From NCBI GenBank assembly GCA_010279815.1, contig QEOQ01000256.1, forward strand, positions 183,648 through 247,647: a DNA stretch of 64,000 nt, in the 5' to 3' direction. How positions within the stretch are numbered: the first letter of the stretch is position 1; every line of letters begins with the position of its first letter. Shown here one piece after another: positions 22,190 through 33,026 of this stretch. This DNA is from Brachionus plicatilis (lineage: Eukaryota > Rotifera > Eurotatoria > Ploima > Brachionidae). The notes below the pieces were generated by a model. The model ran no database searches. It had not been told where the DNA came from and saw nothing but the letters and a program-made list of their open reading frames with translations. Both the position numbers and the translations under genes were made by a program.

Positions 22190-22949
22190 CTTTAAAAATA
22201 TTTTGACAATAAGCCTACACTTGAATTACCGAATTATTATTTAAAGTTTTATGTGATGTGCTCAATTTAAGCGAAAGGTATATCACAAATTTAATTAGCA
22301 ATTTAATACCGAGTTTTGTTTTTAAAAATTAAAATCAAATTTTAAAAATAGATTTTCGATTATTTTAATTAAATTTTAAAAATTAATAGAGATAATTTCT
22401 TAACTGTATGTAATATCATACACTAATAAATTTTAATAGACTTCCAAATATATTCTTTTTTTTTAGTAGTTTTTTTCTAAATTTCTGATTGCATAGCTAG
22501 AGAAATGCTAAAAATTCTTGTTCAAAATCATTAAATTAAACGAAGAAAATTAAAATGAAAGTAACTTTAATGTCAAAATTGAACCCTCTATTTCCAAGAA
22601 TGTTTTTTAGAAGATAGCTCAGTAAATGATCTTTTTGAAAAATATATCTATTTAATTAAAAAATTAAATTAAAATTTCACTTTTAAGTGATTTCGGTAAA
22701 TAATTATTTTTGAGTCAAAAGTAGAAAAGAAAAAAAGACAAAAGCTTGGAATGTAAACCGTTTTTGTTTTTTATAGCTTTTTTGTTAAAGGAATTGAAAT
22801 TTTCTATTATTAAAACGAATAAGAATTTTTAACATGTTATTTGTAATAATAAAATCAATAAGTAAAATTACTGATAAAATCAGAAATTAGAATTTCTAAA
22901 GATACAATTCGCTAATGTCAAGATTTCGCTAATTTTAATAAAAACTTAC
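22190..22949. other. Upstream region of the GPCR gene
   Basis: AT-rich, no ORF. A promoter must lie here but no unambiguous element is visible. Confidence 0.35.
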
Positions 22950-23394
22950 TATCGTATTTCCTCGCGTAATATCCTTGGGATATTAAGCAGGACATGTCTT
23001 TAAAGCCCATGGGTAATTATATGATTATTGCTTTTTTATAACTTTAATAACCCTCGAACATTAGATGAAACGGATATTTTTTTTATTTATTATTAAATAT
23101 TATATAGCTGTTTATATGGGACTAAATAAATAAAATTCTTTTATAAAAGATTAATTTAATAGATTAACTGAATCAAAATGACTGATCTTCAACCATGCGT
23201 GAACATCTAGTTCAATGTTATTCAAAATTTCAGAGTAAAATTACCTTGTTTCACTTAATGTCACTTAATGTTTCATATAATATACATGGGTTATTATTAT
23301 TGCAAAAATTGCTTAGTTTCATATAATTTCCTAGAGACATTAGATCATGTCTCATTTAAGTTCCCAGTGGGATATTACGCGAGGAAATACGGTA
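22950..23394. mobile_element. TA-flanked MITE, TA(C/T)CGTATTTCC ends
   Basis: The left end TATCGTATTTCCTCGCGTAATATCC is mirrored by GGATATTACGCGAGGAAATACGGTA at the right, each with TA at its edge. The interior repeats parts of itself in inverted order (CATGGGT..ATTATTGC). No ORF. Confidence 0.78.
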
Positions 23395-24100
23395 TTAAAA
23401 AAAAAATCTTATTTAATAAAGTAAGTCTAATTTAATAAACGGCTTTGTGAAGTTCACTACAATTCATTCTAAAGCAAATAACTTTTTAGTTAAAAAGGAA
23501 TTTTTTACTAACTTCATGAATTTCTTTCCTATTCTTTTCCTCTTCATCTCTTGGAAGAAAAAGAATTAAAGAAAATAATAGAATCTGCTAAATTTTAATC
23601 TAGAACACTTAGATGAAACTATTTGCTAGAACAGGCAAATAAAATTAAATAAAATTAATTGATAAAATTAAAGATTCGATTGTAACTTGCGCCTGTTAAC
23701 TTAAATATCATCATTGACTCGACTAAAGACTTGTGACTTTAAAACAAGTATGTTTTGAATATTTAATGTTGAAAATTTTTGTTTCGTTATAGAAATTTTA
23801 TTTTTCATTTTTTATAATGTATACAACTTTGGACGAAAAATTCACAAGTCAAGAATTCCGAAAGTCTCCTAAAGTGTTCATTTAATTAACATTTGTGGTT
23901 GCGCGATTTATTTAATTGAGGTATTTTATCAAAACCTTCAAAAATCTTCTTGTTTTTAGAGAAAATTTTTTTCGTAAAATCTTTCATATTTTGATAATTT
24001 TGTAAAGAATCATTAATTTTTCTTTATTTTTGACAAAATTATTTTAAAACACATGTAACAATTCACTATCATTCATAAAATAAAATAAAAATAATTTACG
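23395..24100. other. Gene-free interval
   Basis: No supported feature. GACTC/AAGTC words near 23710-23750 may be a decayed AAGTC-type MITE. Confidence 0.35.
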
Positions 24101-24938
24101 ATTATTAGCCAAATAGACACTGAATACAAAGTTGACTTTGTAGATAAATGGTCGCTTGACTACAAAGCCATCATAGTGGTCGGTTCATACAATCTGAATC
24201 CGTCATACCCAAGTGACATTTCAAATAGTGTCCGAGAAACAAATGAAGAATTTATTAATAAAAATTAATAAAAAATAAATAAAAATTTTGTTTTTAATTT
24301 TATTTTTAATTTGTTAAGGTTTCTTTAGACGTAGCCTGAAACAGCCTTATTTCATACCAATGATGGAGTTGAACCCAGACAATCAAGTCAAAGCCAAAGC
24401 CACAATATCCTGTTTCAAATTGAACGGCTTCTATTTTTAACTTAACTGTGAAGACGACACAGAGGATGGCATTATGAATTTTGGTACAAAAAGCAAAGGC
24501 AAAAATTTTAATTTTAAGTAATTTTTTATCATGAGCCTGAGAATTCTTCTACAAAATGTATCAGCTGATACAAACTTTGTACCACTCAAATTTAGTCTCT
24601 GCAAATACTAAGTTAATGAATTTTAATTATTTTCTAATACATTTGATGCGTTTTTGCAGAGACTAAATTTGGGTGGTACAAAGTTTCTATGAGCTAATAC
24701 AATTTGCAGAACAATTCTTAGACTCATAGTAAAAAATTAATTAAAATTAAAATGTTTGCCTTTGCTTTTTGATCGAAAATTCACAAAGCCGCAGAGGACC
24801 AGTTGTCTAAAAGACTGTATGAGCAGATAAACCACGAATATCAGTCGAACAGCTTCAATTTCTCAATAATTACTCCGGAACCAAACTTGCCAGTGTCGGC
24901 TCAGTACCAGGACAAAAATTGGTGCCGGGCCGAGATCA
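24101..24938 (+). pseudogene. Tudor-domain gene fragment, interrupted by a MITE and a stop
   Basis: Three coding-like pieces are in the same order as an extended Tudor unit. Piece one (24101-24250) reads IDTEYKVDFVDKW, like the last strands of a Tudor barrel. Piece two (24329-24466), after a TTTAG acceptor, reads KATISCFKLNGFYF then TAA (24438-24440) then LNCEDDTED. Piece three (24799-24938) reads QLSKRLYEQINHEY and later VSAQYQDKNWCRAEI, the start of the next barrel. The TSD copy joins pieces two and three in frame when the MITE is removed. Its GC content is far above the surroundings. Likely source: a TDRD-type germline protein that binds methylarginine; the stop, the insertion and the abrupt end make it dead. 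Confidence 0.6.
24467..24790. mobile_element. MITE inserted in the Tudor fragment, GGCATT ends
   Basis: The ends GGCATTATGAATTTTGGTAC and GGCTTTGTGAATTTTCGATC (inverted) are followed by AAAAAGCAAAGGCAAA in both arms, and deeper inverted arms contain TTTGTACCAC and AAATTTAGTCTCTGCAAA. The flanks ACAGAGGA / GCAGAGGA are an 8-bp duplication with one mismatch. It splits a codon of the Tudor frame. Confidence 0.85.
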
Positions 24939-24944
24939 ATGATG

Positions 24945-25015
24945 GTCAACCGGTTCCAAATCAAATATTTTGGAACCGGTTTTTTTTCGAACCGATTTTT
25001 GTAAATTAAACCGGA
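24945..25015. repeat. Palindrome of AACCGGTTCC words
   Basis: AACCGGTTCCAAAT and ATTTTGGAACCGGTT face each other, followed by CGAACCG and AAACCGG. It begins exactly where the Tudor homology ends, so it is probably the end of another insertion. Confidence 0.5.
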
Positions 25016-25743
25016 TTGCTAATATTTATTTTCCAGAATCATTATTAAATCTTTTTATTTAATTAAAATCTTCTACAGATTAATAAAAATACTTAAAAGA
25101 AATTATCAAAATAAAAAACCAAATTTTTTGAACAATAAATATATTTTAAATTTAAAAAAAAATTAAGAGTGAAATAGACTTTATTGTAATTCATTTTCAT
25201 GTGAACATGAAAAGTTTTTGTTTCAAACTTAATTGAACAGTGTTTATTTTGATGAAGACAAAAACTATTTTTAATCTTTTGATCACAAGAATCTAGCATT
25301 TTAAAATTAATTAAATGTTAATTGCTTATCGGAATGTCGGTAAAAATCAAATTTTAAAGATTATTTATCTTTTTTTTAATAAAAGAATAAATTTTGAAAT
25401 ATTTTCAAAGTTAAAGATTTGTTTTTTTTTCCAAAGACTAAATTAGAAACTTTTTAATTAAAAATTGAAATTTAAAATTATTCGTAAAAAAAGCCAATTT
25501 GTATAGTAAAATCAAAAAAAGAAAATAATATGACCGCTGTGTCCAATTAGAAAGCCGTCCAAATGTCTGTAAGTATAAATTATGTATTTGCAGAGTTTCT
25601 GGCTTAAGAACTTTACTAGACTGTCAAAATACTTTTCAAAAAAAAATTCAAAATGTTAATAAAATTATCAGAAACTTGAATCAAAACAAATATTCAATTT
25701 TGATGGGTCTTCATTTTATATATGAAGTCCAGGAAATTACGAT

Positions 25744-25986
25744 GTGGATTTCAAAGGAACAAAAAAATTGTATGCAGTCAAAAAAAAAAGTAAAACTCTC
25801 TTTTTGATGTGTAGTTCTCACGCTTGTGACAAAATGCCCATTGTATGTTACCTATTTTTCACCGGTCTAAAGACAAAATTTTACCGCTCCAGATCCAAAA
25901 ATTATACCGATGTAATTTACCCTCGGAAAATGAATACAATAATGAAAATATACAATAGGCATAAATTCAAAAATTTCGGAATGTGA
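25744..25986 (+). pseudogene. Possible transposase fragment (80 codons)
   Basis: The frame begins at a GTG and has no ATG nearby. It is Lys-rich with TLFLMCSSHACDK and later YPRKMNTIMKIYNRHK, which loosely recalls the region of piggyBac transposases before the last Asp (YNxHMGG-VD). No catalytic motif can be confirmed. It lies beside the hAT and Ginger remnants, so a transposon origin is likely, but the family call is weak. Confidence 0.3.
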
Positions 25987-26269
25987 CCGGGATAACTATC
26001 CAGTGTTTACGGTATGTCTTGAATGTTTTTATTTGGCTGTACACTAGACAATGCTTGCTTTTCTTCCAAAACTTAAGCTTTAGAGGATTGGTGAAATACT
26101 GACGCTAACTTTCGGCATTTATCTAACAAATCTGAAAAATTCTGCATTATTGAATGTTAGGTTTCATCCAAATTTGAACGCCAATTTTTTCATTTTGATC
26201 TTCATCCTCATATTCACAAGTTTAAATAGACGCTGTAGAAAATTTAGCAATTTTTCGTATTATTATATA

Positions 26270-27310
26270 TGTCATAACTAAATAGTCAAACTATTTACTT
26301 TAGCTAAATTAAATAAATACAAAGAATCAAAGCGATTATTATTTACTAAAAAAATATCAATTATTTGAAATAAGCGGAGTTATGAGGCTAATAAGTAAGG
26401 TGAAAGATGATAACAAAATCTTGATTGTTGTGCCGTACGAAGACATTTTTTAACCAAATTCATTTAATTCACCTAAGTATCGGACATGGTGGAGTAAACA
26501 AAATGGTAAAAGCATGTAATGCAAAATTTGAGAAAAAGTGGGTTTGGAAGAGAAGGAAGACGCAGAAGAGGTTGAAGTGGTAGATCCAACCACTAAAATT
26601 AGTAGGATAGAAAAGAATGCAATTAATATAGCTCAAATTGAATCAAAATGTAGTGAAAATTTAAAGCAAAACGCTGAAAAAATGGCACAGCAGCACGTGC
26701 ATAAGTTAGGAGAGGCTAAGGTTGGAGACACGGTTCAAGTTCCAGTACCAGATGTCGATCGTGGTCCTGCTGATTTATTAAATATTCTGGCTTACATAAC
26801 TAAAATAAACTCTAAGAACATGACATATCAGTTAGCCACAAAATATGGAATTTTAGCCGGCTGGCATACTAGAAATAAGTTCCACATTTGCAAACAAAAG
26901 TTGCTAAATATTGAGTCTTTAGATTTAAGTTGCGAAAAAACTCTTAGGGAAATTAATAGTCTGCATTCTATATGTGGCGGACACGGTATATTGAAGTGCA
27001 ATTGTTCAGGCAAATGCGAGAGGAATTGTTCTTATAAAAAAAGCAATGTTTTATGCAATTCAAAGTGCCATAAAGGCCAGTTTAATAGTAATTGTACTAG
27101 GAAATAATTTTTTTTACTTAATCAATAATTTTGTTAAATACTTTTTTTATTAAAATCAATTTGATTTTTACTTAAATTACATTTTTTTATATATTAAGAT
27201 TAAAAATTAGTTGTAATATAAATTTTACTTAAATAAAAATTTTTGTATCAATTTTTCTTAAACGTTAATAATTTAGCTAAAGTAAATAGTTTGACTATTT
27301 AGTTATGACA
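26270..27310 (+). mobile_element. Short Ginger-like DNA transposon derivative, perfect ~42-bp TIRs, TATA duplication
   Basis: The ends are TGTCATAACTAAATAG...CTATTTAGTTATGACA (TIRs 26270-26311 and 27269-27310). A TATA on each side (26266-26269 and 27311-27314) fits the 4-bp duplication and TGT...ACA ends of Ginger elements. Inside, 26400-26540 encodes VVPYEDIF then a stop, and HLSIGHGGVNKM, the start of an integrase zinc-binding domain. The DDE core is absent, and the C-terminal module follows at 26538-27107. It is therefore an internal-deletion derivative, inserted in a hAT pseudogene. Confidence 0.85.
26538..27107 (+). CDS. C-terminal module of a Ginger/GIN-type integrase (up to 189 aa)
   Basis: The frame is open to TAA 27105-27107 but has a stop (TGA) just upstream and no ATG at its start. 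It shifts relative to the zinc-finger piece before it. It contains KVGDTVQVPVPDVDRGPADL and TKYGILAGWHTRNKF, matching the post-catalytic domain of Ginger-derived integrases (compare DKISVRIPRIDRGGTDLP and ITTKHGIL at 36805-38495). A Cys-rich tail follows (KCNCSGKC, then CNSKCHKG) of the kind seen at the end of these transposases. No catalytic core, so it cannot transpose on its own; the Cys tail may still bind DNA or protein if translated. Confidence 0.65.
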   Translation: MGLEEKEDAEEVEVVDPTTKISRIEKNAINIAQIESKCSENLKQNAEKMAQQHVHKLGEAKVGDTVQVPVPDVDRGPADLLNILAYITKINSKNMTYQLATKYGILAGWHTRNKFHICKQKLLNIESLDLSCEKTLREINSLHSICGGHGILKCNCSGKCERNCSYKKSNVLCNSKCHKGQFNSNCTRK

Positions 27311-27830
27311 TATATATGACAAGGCTCCCTCGAAAATTACTTATTTTCGATATTCTACTACACAGTAAAGTCAATTCATTAAAGAAATGGCAGGTAACTC
27401 CTAGATAGCTGTTTCGCTGAATTAACGACCAACCATCCACCTGTAAGCCTTCATCAATTCATGCATAATACAGTTCTTTATTTTTGAAAATTCATTAGCA
27501 AGTTGATGAGTAAAAAGGCTATAGCAGGAAAGGAGAACAAATCCAGGTTTTAGACACTCAAAAATCTTTTACAATAAGGGTTCTCAATTAAAATATTCGG
27601 TAATGCCGCGCTTTCAGCTAAAATTCTGCTACTTTAGTAAAAATTATTCTTTTGCTCCTTGCATAATGGCTCATCTAAAGAAGTTTCAAATTCGATAGAC
27701 TCATTATTTGCTTCTAAATCCAGTGATATATTGTGATTATTTTTAAATGATCACACATTGCAGATGTTGATTTAATTAAATAAGCATCATCATATATAGG
27801 AGAATCTCCAACAACATTAGAAAGTGAGTA

Positions 27831-28079
27831 AATAATTGAAGTTTTTTATTTTATTTTTTTTCTCACTTTATGGATTGAAGTTGAAGTCTCTTTAAAACTG
27901 GTAATAGATGACATACTAGCACACACTTAAAGGTAGAAAATTTTAGATACTTTTATGTGAATGAAAATTTCTTTTAGAAAAATTTTAGCTAAGAATTAAA
28001 TTTTAGTATTAAAAAGGAAAAAAGAGAATAATATTATTGTAAAAATTGAATGGACATATGTGGTAGATAAATCAGGCAT
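27831..28079. other. Short gene-free spacer
   Basis: AT-rich, nothing supported. Confidence 0.35.
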
Positions 28080-28283
28080 TTGTTTGTTCGTTTACTGCAC
28101 GTTCTCGTGATCATTGTTTCTTCCGGACTTGGTACTTACTTATCTTTGTTGGCTGGACTAACCGGTTTCGTAATCGTTGGTCTCATCTATGGACATTGCA
28201 TCAAATTTTTCATTAAATTGACATTCTGCCTGAGAGCTTCGATCGGATCTTGTAAGTCGCAACCCAGAGTCGTTGCGAGGTAG
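28080..28283 (+). other. GC-richer island with an ambiguous ORF
   Basis: Bases 28060-28330 are clearly less AT-rich than the surroundings. The plus frame gives a hydrophobic peptide (LSLLAGLTGFVIVGLIYG) starting from TTG. The minus strand over the same bases reads LATTLGCDLQDPIEALRQN and PTITKPVSPANKDK with stops between, which looks more like a decayed polar protein. I cannot decide the strand; a transposon fragment is likely. Confidence 0.3.
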
Positions 28284-29067
28284 TGTTGCTAACCCAAACG
28301 ACTTTCTTTGCTATAATAGGGACATGTGGAGTTAAAGCGCGTTAGTTAACAAAGTTCACTCATCCGAACATAATATTTGAATGTATTTTCATCGAATAAC
28401 CATATTCGATTTCATTAATAATAAACATCAATTGAAATTTTTTAAATTTAAATAATATTTTATCTGGATATCCGACACCAGTTGATGTTTGTTGGTTGCA
28501 AAATAAACATAAAATATTCTGGAATGACTAGTTTTTGAAAACAATTGACTAAACATGAAAATATATCTGGACCTCTGTAGTTATTTTAAAAATCTAAAAA
28601 CGTTGCATAAAATGACAAGCTGGATAAAGCTTAATAATTTATTTTTGCTCTTTTAAAGTTGCCTAACTTTTCAATCTTGTTAATAATGCAAATATATGCT
28701 AAATGAATAACAAATTGATTAAAAAAACATTGCGAAAAAACTCTTAGAAAAAATTATGAATAATTTCGACTGCTATATTTCTAGAAAATAGATCAAAATT
28801 ATGTCTTCATTTTATTTAAAAAATAAATAAAAAAAGACTTCTGCCTTTGATTTGAGTTGTACAATTTTTGATTAAATTTTAAAATATCTATTTCATTAAT
28901 TTGAATTTTCAAATATTCTTATGATTTCTGAAAGAAAAATTCTCTTTCAATTATCTTATTTCATAATAAAAAAATCAATTTTTTTTCGAAATAATCTCGA
29001 ATTCAACCAGAAAATGCATAAATGTATCCACTTTTCATTTATTAGAAAAATCTTCGTTTTTTAAAAT
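28284..29067. other. Upstream region of the second LRR gene
   Basis: AT-rich, no ORF or repeat ends recognised. Confidence 0.35.
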
Positions 29068-31503
29068 ATGAATTTATTTAAAGTGAATATTATATTTTTG
29101 ATTGCAGCTATTTTGGTTAATCAAAGTTTGGAAAATCTGGATCAGAAATGTGAAAATCTTAACAAAAATAATTCTTCATGCCACCTTTATTTCACATGCT
29201 ATCCTGGAAAATCCAATCTAACAACAGTTGATATTTACCTCGACAGAGTGACAAGTTTGGATAAAGACTTTTTTCAACATATAAACATCAGCAATCTAAT
29301 CCTGAAAAATTGTAAATTTGATGCAAATATTTCAAAAAATTTATTTCAAAGTGTTGAAAGCATAGAAAATTTTAGCCTAATGAATGTTGGAAATGTAATC
29401 GATTTACTGAACAGCACTTATTTAACAAACAAAGTGATAAACCTAAAAATGTCATCAATAAAAATGAATCAAATCGACCTGATATTAAAAATTGTAAATA
29501 ATTTAAAAATAAAAAAGTTTGAACTTTCGGAAATCAAAGAAAACGATCTAAAGCTCAATCTCCAAAGTCTTGGTTTTATTCACGAACTTTCCATTAGGTA
29601 TAGTTCAATTGTGAATTTAACAGTTGAACTAAGTCAAAAATTAAACAAATTAGATCTTCTAAGCAACCAAATACGGCAAATAAAATTTTTAAATTACAAT
29701 TTTTCTAAATTGAAAATGATTAATTTAAACTTCAATAAGCTGGAGCAGATTTCACAATTGATCCTGCCAAATTTGGTTCATATTGCGATTAGTGATAACA
29801 ATTTAAAAGAATGTGCATTCTTGGAAAATTTATTTGGTTTAAAAATTATTGAATTGTCAAATAATAAGATAAATTCGTCTATTTTTAATTTTCCAAATAT
29901 TGAATCATTATATTTCGAATCAAATTTTTTGGACCAAACAACTGTTTTTAAAAACATGATCTATCTTCAGCAATTAAATTTGAAAAAAAATTTTTTCAAA
30001 AATTTTACAAATTACAATTTACAAAATGTAAGTAATTTGAAAAGTTTAGATTTGATGCAAAATTTATTAGAAGTTTTCGATCTTGATGTGCCAAGTCTAA
30101 AAAACTTGTATCTTAATCATAATTTTTTAAAAATTCTCGACATCCCATTTGATTTGTTTTATTTAGATCTTTTTGACAATCAATTAAAGTCTTTCAGATT
30201 CAAAAAGGTGACGAAAATTTTTTTGAACTCGAATGGCATAAAATTTTTGTCAAACGAAAATTTAGATGGTCTGAAAAATGTCTCGGAACTATACTTGGCC
30301 TCAAATTCAATCGAGTCTTTAGAATTTCCGCGTTTTGAATTTTTGAAAAATTTGATTCTTTTTTCCAATAAATTAAAAAGAGTGGAAAAAAATTTTTTTA
30401 AAAATTTATTCAATCTAGAAGAATTAAACTTGAATTCGAACCTAATCGAATTTATTGAATCGGACAGCTTTATTTTTAATTCCAGATTAAAAAAGCTTGT
30501 TTTATCAAATAACAATCTGTACCATCTTCCAGAATTGCACGCATTCAAATCACTGGAGTTTTTTTTGTTTATCAACAAGCCAACTTTTGACCAGCTGGAT
30601 TCATTGAACATTTCAAGTGAAAAAAAAATTTATCTAGATCTGAGATTCAATAGTTTTAATCAATATTCGCCAAGACTTTTCTGCTCCAATTCACAAAATT
30701 TAGAGGTTTATTTGACGCGAATTGATAACATGGACACCTGTATTCTCAAACAACTGACCAACAACCCAAATTTGACTCTTAGATTGGAAACAGCTAGTTG
30801 CCAAATTGAATACTTGGCTAAAAAGTATCAAATAAATTTAAAATATGATTTTATTGAGAAAAATTGCAAAAAATTTAAGTATGAAAAAAAATGTCAAAAA
30901 GATTTATTTGAATGCTCCAAAGATGTTAAGCTTTTTGAAAAGGTAAATTTATGGGGAAAAAATGATAAAGATGTTTATGATATTTTACTAGAGACAAAAA
31001 AATTAAAAATTTATTTTAAAAATGGAGTGAATTTTAATCGAATAAATATTGAAATTACTTTGTCAAAAACTAATCAAAAAATCAACTTAAACTCATCCAA
31101 TATTTGGCAGTTTAAAAATGATTTAATGGAATATTTTGAAATAATAATGTTAGAGGATATGAATTTTTTTATATTTGAGCCAGAGTCGAAAATTTTCATT
31201 TTTTTGTTAATACTAAAAAAAGACTCGTTCAGCATTATTCGTGTAAATCGATCTTTTCTGCCTAAAATATCTGCTACAGATTATAATGTTACTCCACTTG
31301 GTAATAAAACCACTGAGCTCATTGACTTTTTATCAAAATTGGATATTGATGTTGAAAAAAAAGATTTTAGTATATATAAAAATATTTATTTTAAAAGATT
31401 TTACAATCAAACTTTGTCTTTAAATTTAGCGAACAGAAATGGACTTGCAAAATTGTCTAAAATATTTTTTATTTTTTTTATGCCACTAATTAATTGCAGA
31501 TAA
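29068..31503 (+). CDS. Intronless leucine-rich-repeat cell-surface protein, paralogue of 11406-13952 (811 aa)
   Basis: An N-terminal signal peptide (about 1-20) leads into a short Cys cap (CENLNKNNSSCHLYFTC) and a long LRR array (about 50-500, e.g. NLFNLEELNLNSNLIEFIE). The same post-LRR Cys domain as in the other copy follows (LFCSNSQ, DTCIL, ASCQIEYL, KCQKDLFEC). The protein ends in a short hydrophobic tail (FFIFFMPLINC) with no cytoplasmic part, suggesting a GPI anchor. It is intronless like its paralogue, 15 kb away on the same strand with a GPCR and transposons between. Sequence divergence is large, so the duplication is not recent. Role inferred: extracellular recognition or adhesion. 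Confidence 0.84.
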   Translation: MNLFKVNIIFLIAAILVNQSLENLDQKCENLNKNNSSCHLYFTCYPGKSNLTTVDIYLDRVTSLDKDFFQHINISNLILKNCKFDANISKNLFQSVESIENFSLMNVGNVIDLLNSTYLTNKVINLKMSSIKMNQIDLILKIVNNLKIKKFELSEIKENDLKLNLQSLGFIHELSIRYSSIVNLTVELSQKLNKLDLLSNQIRQIKFLNYNFSKLKMINLNFNKLEQISQLILPNLVHIAISDNNLKECAFLENLFGLKIIELSNNKINSSIFNFPNIESLYFESNFLDQTTVFKNMIYLQQLNLKKNFFKNFTNYNLQNVSNLKSLDLMQNLLEVFDLDVPSLKNLYLNHNFLKILDIPFDLFYLDLFDNQLKSFRFKKVTKIFLNSNGIKFLSNENLDGLKNVSELYLASNSIESLEFPRFEFLKNLILFSNKLKRVEKNFFKNLFNLEELNLNSNLIEFIESDSFIFNSRLKKLVLSNNNLYHLPELHAFKSLEFFLFINKPTFDQLDSLNISSEKKIYLDLRFNSFNQYSPRLFCSNSQNLEVYLTRIDNMDTCILKQLTNNPNLTLRLETASCQIEYLAKKYQINLKYDFIEKNCKKFKYEKKCQKDLFECSKDVKLFEKVNLWGKNDKDVYDILLETKKLKIYFKNGVNFNRINIEITLSKTNQKINLNSSNIWQFKNDLMEYFEIIMLEDMNFFIFEPESKIFIFLLILKKDSFSIIRVNRSFLPKISATDYNVTPLGNKTTELIDFLSKLDIDVEKKDFSIYKNIYFKRFYNQTLSLNLANRNGLAKLSKIFFIFFMPLINCR

Positions 31504-33026
31504 ATAACATGAAAATGTTCTTTTAAACTTCCATATCTCGAATCTTAAAAATCAAATGTTTTAAAATCTTAACTAAAAAATAAATAATGAAAGAAAAAAA
31601 CCTAACCATATTGTGCTTTTTATTTTTTTTATTTTATTTTTTTACAACACCCTCGCGGTGTTTACTGAATAAATTATTATTATTGTGCTGATTAATTGTG
31701 TTACTATTTTCAAAAAATCAAATTTCAAAATAAATGCCCCGTTTTTATTTTTTTGATTATTTGATCCAAAATTCTAGACTAGACTCTAATAAAATTTGAA
31801 AATTAAAAAAAAAATCTTTATTTATTCAATAACATTTTAATCAAAAAGATTCCAAACGGCGACTTACTGAATGTTTAAAACTTTTAATATTTGTTAATTA
31901 TCACCTAAACTTATTTATTTGAATTCTTTTTTATATTTTAAGTTATCAAATTTTTATTATATCTTTTTTTTTAAATAATATGAAAAATTGAGTCCCTCTG
32001 GGGATTCTCTGAAATGATTTTAGCAGAATTTGAAATGCGAAATTTATGAAAATTGCCTAAAATGAGGTTAATGCTAGAAGTAGTGTTAGATAGCAGTCAC
32101 ATTTTTGGACCGTCAAAATAACCGTCCAAAACTGAGCCGAATGACAAAGATTCTGTGAAATCTTTATGTTTGCTTTAATGAGCAAAAATTTAACAAAAAA
32201 AATACATATATATATTTAATTGTCGTTAAAAATAAAAATTTTAAGTCTTTTTAAAAAAAAATAAAATTATTAGATAAATAAAAAAAATTCATTTTAAAAT
32301 TTTAAAAAAATAGTACAAATTTTCTAGAAAATAATTTGAATAAACCTAGAAATAAACTTTAAATAGGCAAAAAAAAATTATAAAATGTAATCATAATTTA
32401 GAAAGTTTAAGACAAAATGATTACATATTTACAACGAACTACACCACAACCACTAAAAGATAAAAATCGGTTTTTTGTCTAATAAAAAAATGTTTTTCTA
32501 TTTTGAATTTTTAATAACCTTTGAGTTATTTAATTTTAGTGAGATAAATTTTAATAATTTGTTTTTTTTTTCAAAAAAATGATTATTTTGTTAATTATTT
32601 TAATAACTAATAACGATGTTACAAATGATCAGTTCACGGAAAATTGAAGTTTAAGATCCAGATCAAAAGATAAAAATATAAATTGTAATATTTTTTTTAA
32701 TAATAGAGAAAGAATAAATTTTTTCAAAAGCATTTACTTGACATTTCATGTCAAGTTTGTTTTCATATTTAGAATTTTAAAAAGTCCCTTTTTATTGAAC
32801 TTTAATAGGTTTGAATATTTAATAGATTTTAATGAAAACTAACTTTTAAAGACAAATAAATTAACTGTTTTAAAATTTAAAAATTATTTAAGTGGAAAAA
32901 TAAAATTATTTAAGTTTGAATTAATGGATATAAAAGTTATAAATTTGAATTTGTGAATTAACTTAACCTGAATTATCCAAATTCATTAATTCTTGCATGT
33001 GCACAATACTTGACTTGAGTTTTTCA
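31504..33026. other. Gene-free interval 3' of the second LRR gene
   Basis: A retroposon-like tail is at 31640-31685. The rest is AT-rich with no supported feature. Confidence 0.35.
31640..31685 (+). repeat. Retroposon-like 3' tail (ATT)n
   Basis: ACAACACCCTCGCGGTGTTTACTG followed by AATAAATTATTATTATTG: a CACC...GGTG stem and a trinucleotide tail, the same design as 7728-7765 and 10630-10672 but a different family. Confidence 0.55.

Larger units (their letters stand above)
26010..27830 (-). pseudogene. Decayed hAT transposase, interrupted by the Ginger-type element
   Basis: On the minus strand, 27480-27370 reads DGWSLIQRNSYLGVTCHFF, the hAT catalytic-core motif around the first Asp (usually D-W-S...YLGVTAHF). 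After the insertion at 26270-27310, 26130-26010 reads KCRKLASVFHQSSKA, then a stop, then VLEEKQALSS and NIQDIP, matching the later hAT block before the TRWNS motif. Several stops and shifts lie between. Upstream, at 27830-27640, SNVVGDSPIYDDAY and SIEFETSLDEPLC may be its N-terminal parts. Confidence 0.6.

Noticed and set aside
30180..30611. 143-codon ORF on the minus strand
   Set aside because: It lies entirely inside the LRR gene on the plus strand and is a mirror of the repetitive LRR codons.
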